Positions 14,762 through 17,022 of a stretch of DNA of 17,022 bases are shown here, piece by piece. The DNA comes from Pseudoruminococcus_B sp937901805. GTDB lineage: Bacteria > Bacillota > Clostridia > Oscillospirales > Ruminococcaceae. The translations under genes and the position numbers were made by a program. The first letter of the stretch is position 1; the number at the start of each line of letters is the position of its first letter. The stretch spans positions 1 through 17,022 of the forward strand of contig CAUWNS010000035.1 in NCBI GenBank assembly GCA_963560245.1. Direction: 5' to 3'. Under the pieces are notes generated by a model. The model ran no database searches. It saw only the letters and a list, made by a program, of their open reading frames with translations, and was not told the DNA's origin.

Positions 14762-15142
14762 TTACCCAATTGAAATATGGTTACTCCCGATAGAACGGAC
14801 AACAACTCCTGCAGGCAGGCAAACTGCCGTAGCGGAGTCCTCCGGCACTTTTCCAAAGCCTTCACACAATTTATCCGGACACTGTGAATGGACAAAAGAA
14901 ATCCCTTCTCGGGTCACATGCAATGTGACCGGATAGGCAGAATCAATCCGTATTTCATACTCCCCTATTACTCGTTCTAAATCCACTGTGCGATAATGCT
15001 GCCCATCTACAGTAATCTCTACCATTTTGCCGGGCTGTCGAAAAAAGGCCAAAAAGCAGGCCAATGTCCCTAACAGAATACAAATAACTACGATTGCCGC
15101 ACTTTCTGTTTTTGTCATTTTCTTCTTTGTGATATCAATCAT
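14762..15142 (-). CDS. NusG domain II-containing membrane-anchored protein
   Basis: A 126-aa protein with a basic cytoplasmic N-terminus, one membrane segment at about residues 14-34, and an extracytoplasmic NusG-II-type domain. Its signature is HSQCPDKLC (Cys88, Cys93) followed by VCLPAGVVV (Cys108). It is not a transcription factor despite the name. In many Clostridia such genes neighbour Gx transporter genes and often the flavin transferase ApbE or Rnf genes; only the Gx partner is present here. The ATG at 15142 has a modest GGGGA upstream, and a good promoter lies 50-78 nt upstream. Confidence 0.88.
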   Translation of the reverse strand: MIDITKKKMTKTESAAIVVICILLGTLACFLAFFRQPGKMVEITVDGQHYRTVDLERVIGEYEIRIDSAYPVTLHVTREGISFVHSQCPDKLCEGFGKVPEDSATAVCLPAGVVVRSIGSNHISIG

Positions 15143-15191
15143 GATATTTCCCCAATTGTTTTGATAAAATCCTTATAGTATCAGGATCTTT

Positions 15192-15220
15192 ATTATAGCA
15201 CACCGATATTTACTCTGCAA
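15192..15220 (-). promoter_or_regulatory. Extended -10 promoter of the NusG-II/Gx operon
   Basis: A perfect TATAAT (15192-15197) preceded by TGC, with TTGCAG (15215-15220) 17 nt upstream on the minus strand. The start point would be near 15185. For the divergent deacetylase gene on the plus strand I could not identify a convincing promoter in the same region. Confidence 0.68.
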
Positions 15221-15289
15221 AAACTCTTTATCTAAGCAAATTCAATTTTTTTGAAACATATAAATAAGATCAACAAGGAGGGTGCTCAA

Positions 15290-16210
15290 ATGGTCATAAA
15301 GCTCCGATCTCGTTTCTTGATCATACTTTTATGTGTTGTCATTGCAATTAGCCTGATCCCCTGTGGGGGGAAAGCAATATCTGTTTTTATTGATAACCGG
15401 ACGATCCCTGTCGCAGACAGCGGAATAGAATTACCGGTTTTGATGTATCATCACATGCTCAAAAGCAGTAAACTGCTCGGGAATTATACCATTACCCCAA
15501 CAGAATTTGAAAACGACCTGAAATACTTGAAAGAGCATGGGTATACTTGTGTGACAGTGCAGGATCTGATCTCTTTTTGCGAAGAGCAGGCCGCCCTTCC
15601 CGAAAAACCTGTCATGATCACTTTTGATGACGGATATGAAAGTGTTTATGAATATGCCTATCCCCTTTTAAAACAATACGGTATGAAAGCAGTCGTCTCC
15701 ATTATCGGATATTATACGGATCTTTACTCAAAGACAGAGGATAAACATATCAATTACTCCCATCTTACCTGGTCTCAACTGCGGGAAATGACAGAATCCG
15801 GTGTGTTTGAAATACAAAACCACACTTATAACATGCATGGGAGCAGCACCAGAAAAGGGCTGAGAAAAAAAGACGGGGAAACAGAAGAGGAATACCGGAG
15901 TTCTGTTTGTGCGGACATCATTCAGGTACAAAACGAAATGAAAAAGAACCTGGGAATCACGCCAACCGCTTTTACATATCCATTCGGTTATATCACAAAA
16001 ACCTCAAAAGAAATTATAAAAGATCTGGGGTTTCAAGCCAGTTTTTCCTGTGAAGAGGGTATTAACGTCCTGTCTGGAAATCCAGAGGAACTCTACCTGC
16101 TCATGCGCTATAATCGTGTCCATAACATCTCGACAGAACAATTCATGAATAAAGTTTTGAAAGGAAAACGCCGGAAACCTATTCCACTTACTCAACAATC
16201 ACCGCTATAA
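15290..16210 (+). CDS. Exported polysaccharide deacetylase (NodB-type, carbohydrate esterase 4)
   Basis: A secreted or membrane-anchored metal-dependent deacetylase acting on N-acetylated sugars of peptidoglycan or an exopolysaccharide. The 306-aa protein has a basic N-terminus and a hydrophobic signal/anchor segment (residues 9-24), then LPVLMYHHM (48-56). The catalytic set includes TFDDGY (Asp113, Asp114) and NHTYNMH (His178, His183 as metal ligands), followed by FTYPFGY (228-234). The IPC before the glycines is a poor lipobox, so lipoprotein status is doubtful. AAGGAGGG lies 7 nt before ATG 15290; a TTG further upstream in frame has no site. A strong terminator follows. Confidence 0.92.
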   Translation: MVIKLRSRFLIILLCVVIAISLIPCGGKAISVFIDNRTIPVADSGIELPVLMYHHMLKSSKLLGNYTITPTEFENDLKYLKEHGYTCVTVQDLISFCEEQAALPEKPVMITFDDGYESVYEYAYPLLKQYGMKAVVSIIGYYTDLYSKTEDKHINYSHLTWSQLREMTESGVFEIQNHTYNMHGSSTRKGLRKKDGETEEEYRSSVCADIIQVQNEMKKNLGITPTAFTYPFGYITKTSKEIIKDLGFQASFSCEEGINVLSGNPEELYLLMRYNRVHNISTEQFMNKVLKGKRRKPIPLTQQSPL

Positions 16211-16211
16211 C

Positions 16212-16256
16212 ATAAAGAATACGGAAGGAATCAAAGATTCCTTCCGTATTCTTTAT
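16212..16256. terminator. Bidirectional intrinsic terminator, 21-bp perfect stem
   Basis: Arms at 16212-16232 and 16236-16256 are perfectly complementary around an AAA loop, with a GC-rich middle and an A/T-rich base. It lies between the deacetylase gene and the convergent M23 gene and overlaps the latter's stop codon. Confidence 0.9.
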
Positions 16257-17022
16257 CCCTCGCCAGCATGGTTTAAGACTGCCGGATCGGTAAATGGATA
16301 TTTCCGATAATACTCTTTCTCCTGTTTATAAACGGAAGTTCTGTGTTTTTCCAGCAGTTCAACCAAATCATAGACGTCTATCCAGATTTCATGATCCCCT
16401 TCCTTTTGAGATTCGTCAAAAATCAGCTGCAAACCAAAATGGAGATGAGGGACGTTCATACCATTCACATTTTCCTGCGTGCTATATCCTGTCATCCCAA
16501 GATAACCAATGACATCTCCAGCCGTTACTATCTGTCCCTCTTGCAGACCTTCAGCATATGGATGATCTTTTCTTAAGTGAGCGTAGTAATAATACCGCTT
16601 TTTATCAAAACTGCGAATACCAATTCTCCATCCTCCGTACTGATTCCAGCCTATGCACTCTACAATTCCGGATTCCACTGCGGTAATTGGCGTTCCAATA
16701 CTGCCCAGTAAATCATTTCCCAGATGTCTGCGCTGAAATCCATAACTCCGGGAATTCCCAAAATCTTCATAATGAGAATAATTGTACCCCTGGGCAATCG
16801 GTGAAAACGCCTTTAATCCATAACTCTTCCGGATTTCTTTGTTTCCATTTTCATCTTCTAGTTCCACAGCATAACTTCCAACCAGACCTCCAAGTACAGC
16901 GGAATACGCCTGATAATAGTAATCGTAATATTCCATATCCGCTGTGATTTCTGCCTGTGTTTTTCCCTCACGACGTTTCGCAAAATAGACGTCCATATCT
17001 TTTGCTTTATAGCGGGAGAAAT
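16253..17022 (-). CDS. M23 family metallopeptidase, C-terminal part (gene runs off the window)
   Basis: A LytM-type zinc endopeptidase domain, probably cutting peptidoglycan cross-bridges or remodelling the wall. Zinc-ligand motifs are visible: RRHLGNDLLG (His and Asp), YYYAHL (catalytic histidine) and VPHLHFG (HxH). The frame stays open without a stop to base 17022, so the methionine at 16996 is probably internal and the true start is outside the window. At least 256 residues are present. The C-terminal 50 or so residues after the HxH are charged and lack a known domain. A cell-wall role fits the neighbouring deacetylase, though they are transcribed convergently. Confidence 0.9.
   Translation of the reverse strand, partial: FSRYKAKDMDVYFAKRREGKTQAEITADMEYYDYYYQAYSAVLGGLVGSYAVELEDENGNKEIRKSYGLKAFSPIAQGYNYSHYEDFGNSRSYGFQRRHLGNDLLGSIGTPITAVESGIVECIGWNQYGGWRIGIRSFDKKRYYYYAHLRKDHPYAEGLQEGQIVTAGDVIGYLGMTGYSTQENVNGMNVPHLHFGLQLIFDESQKEGDHEIWIDVYDLVELLEKHRTSVYKQEKEYYRKYPFTDPAVLNHAGEG

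Overview
The window looks like chromosomal DNA from a low-GC, Gram-positive anaerobe of the class Clostridia, plausibly Oscillospirales/Ruminococcaceae. The grounds are an AT-rich background with strong AGGAGG-type ribosome binding sites, several TTG/GTG starts, a perfect CIRCE element, an indolepyruvate:ferredoxin oxidoreductase, and families common in Clostridia (DUF5685, Gx transporter, NusG-II membrane protein). This taxonomic call is inference. I see no rRNA, tRNA, insertion sequence, CRISPR array or prophage gene. The window reads as ordinary core and accessory chromosome with well-formed transcription signals.

Layout. (1) 1-480, minus: the 5' part of nagB (glucosamine-6-phosphate deaminase), with its own promoter. 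(2) 481-904: a divergent intergenic region carrying the nagB promoter, a CIRCE operator and a second perfect palindrome in the leader of a small heat shock protein gene (905-1330, plus). (3) 1393-5017, minus: a three-gene operon of two tandem paralogous TPR proteins followed by an S9 prolyl-oligopeptidase-type peptidase, driven by a near-consensus promoter. (4) 5476-11030, minus: an aromatic 2-oxoacid cluster in the order paaK-like ligase, iorA, iorB, second paaK-like ligase, then a double-ACT-domain protein behind its own promoter. The first three junctions are ATGA overlaps. Between the operon promoter (11176-11204) and its first gene there is a 5'-terminal hairpin and then a strong intrinsic terminator, which is an attenuator-like layout. 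(5) 11250-11819, minus: mntP, a manganese efflux pump. (6) 11955-14135, plus: a 31-residue membrane microprotein, a DUF5685 protein, a J-domain/TPR protein with an 11-cysteine tail, and a 179-aa membrane protein. (7) 14214-15142, minus: a NusG-domain-II membrane protein and a Gx-transporter/HepS-I-like membrane protein. (8) 15290-16210, plus: an exported polysaccharide deacetylase. (9) 16253-17022, minus: the C-terminal part of an M23 peptidase.

How it works together. IorAB interconverts aryl-pyruvates and aryl-acetyl-CoA using ferredoxin, and the two PaaK-like ligases interconvert aryl-acetyl-CoA and aryl-acetates. The cluster could therefore oxidise aromatic amino acids to aryl-acetates, or run in reverse to build aromatic amino acids from environmental aryl-acetates. 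The ACT protein and the leader attenuator suggest feedback control by an amino acid or related metabolite. The less familiar part is the 11955-14135 operon, with its unlisted membrane microprotein and two cysteine-rich soluble proteins.
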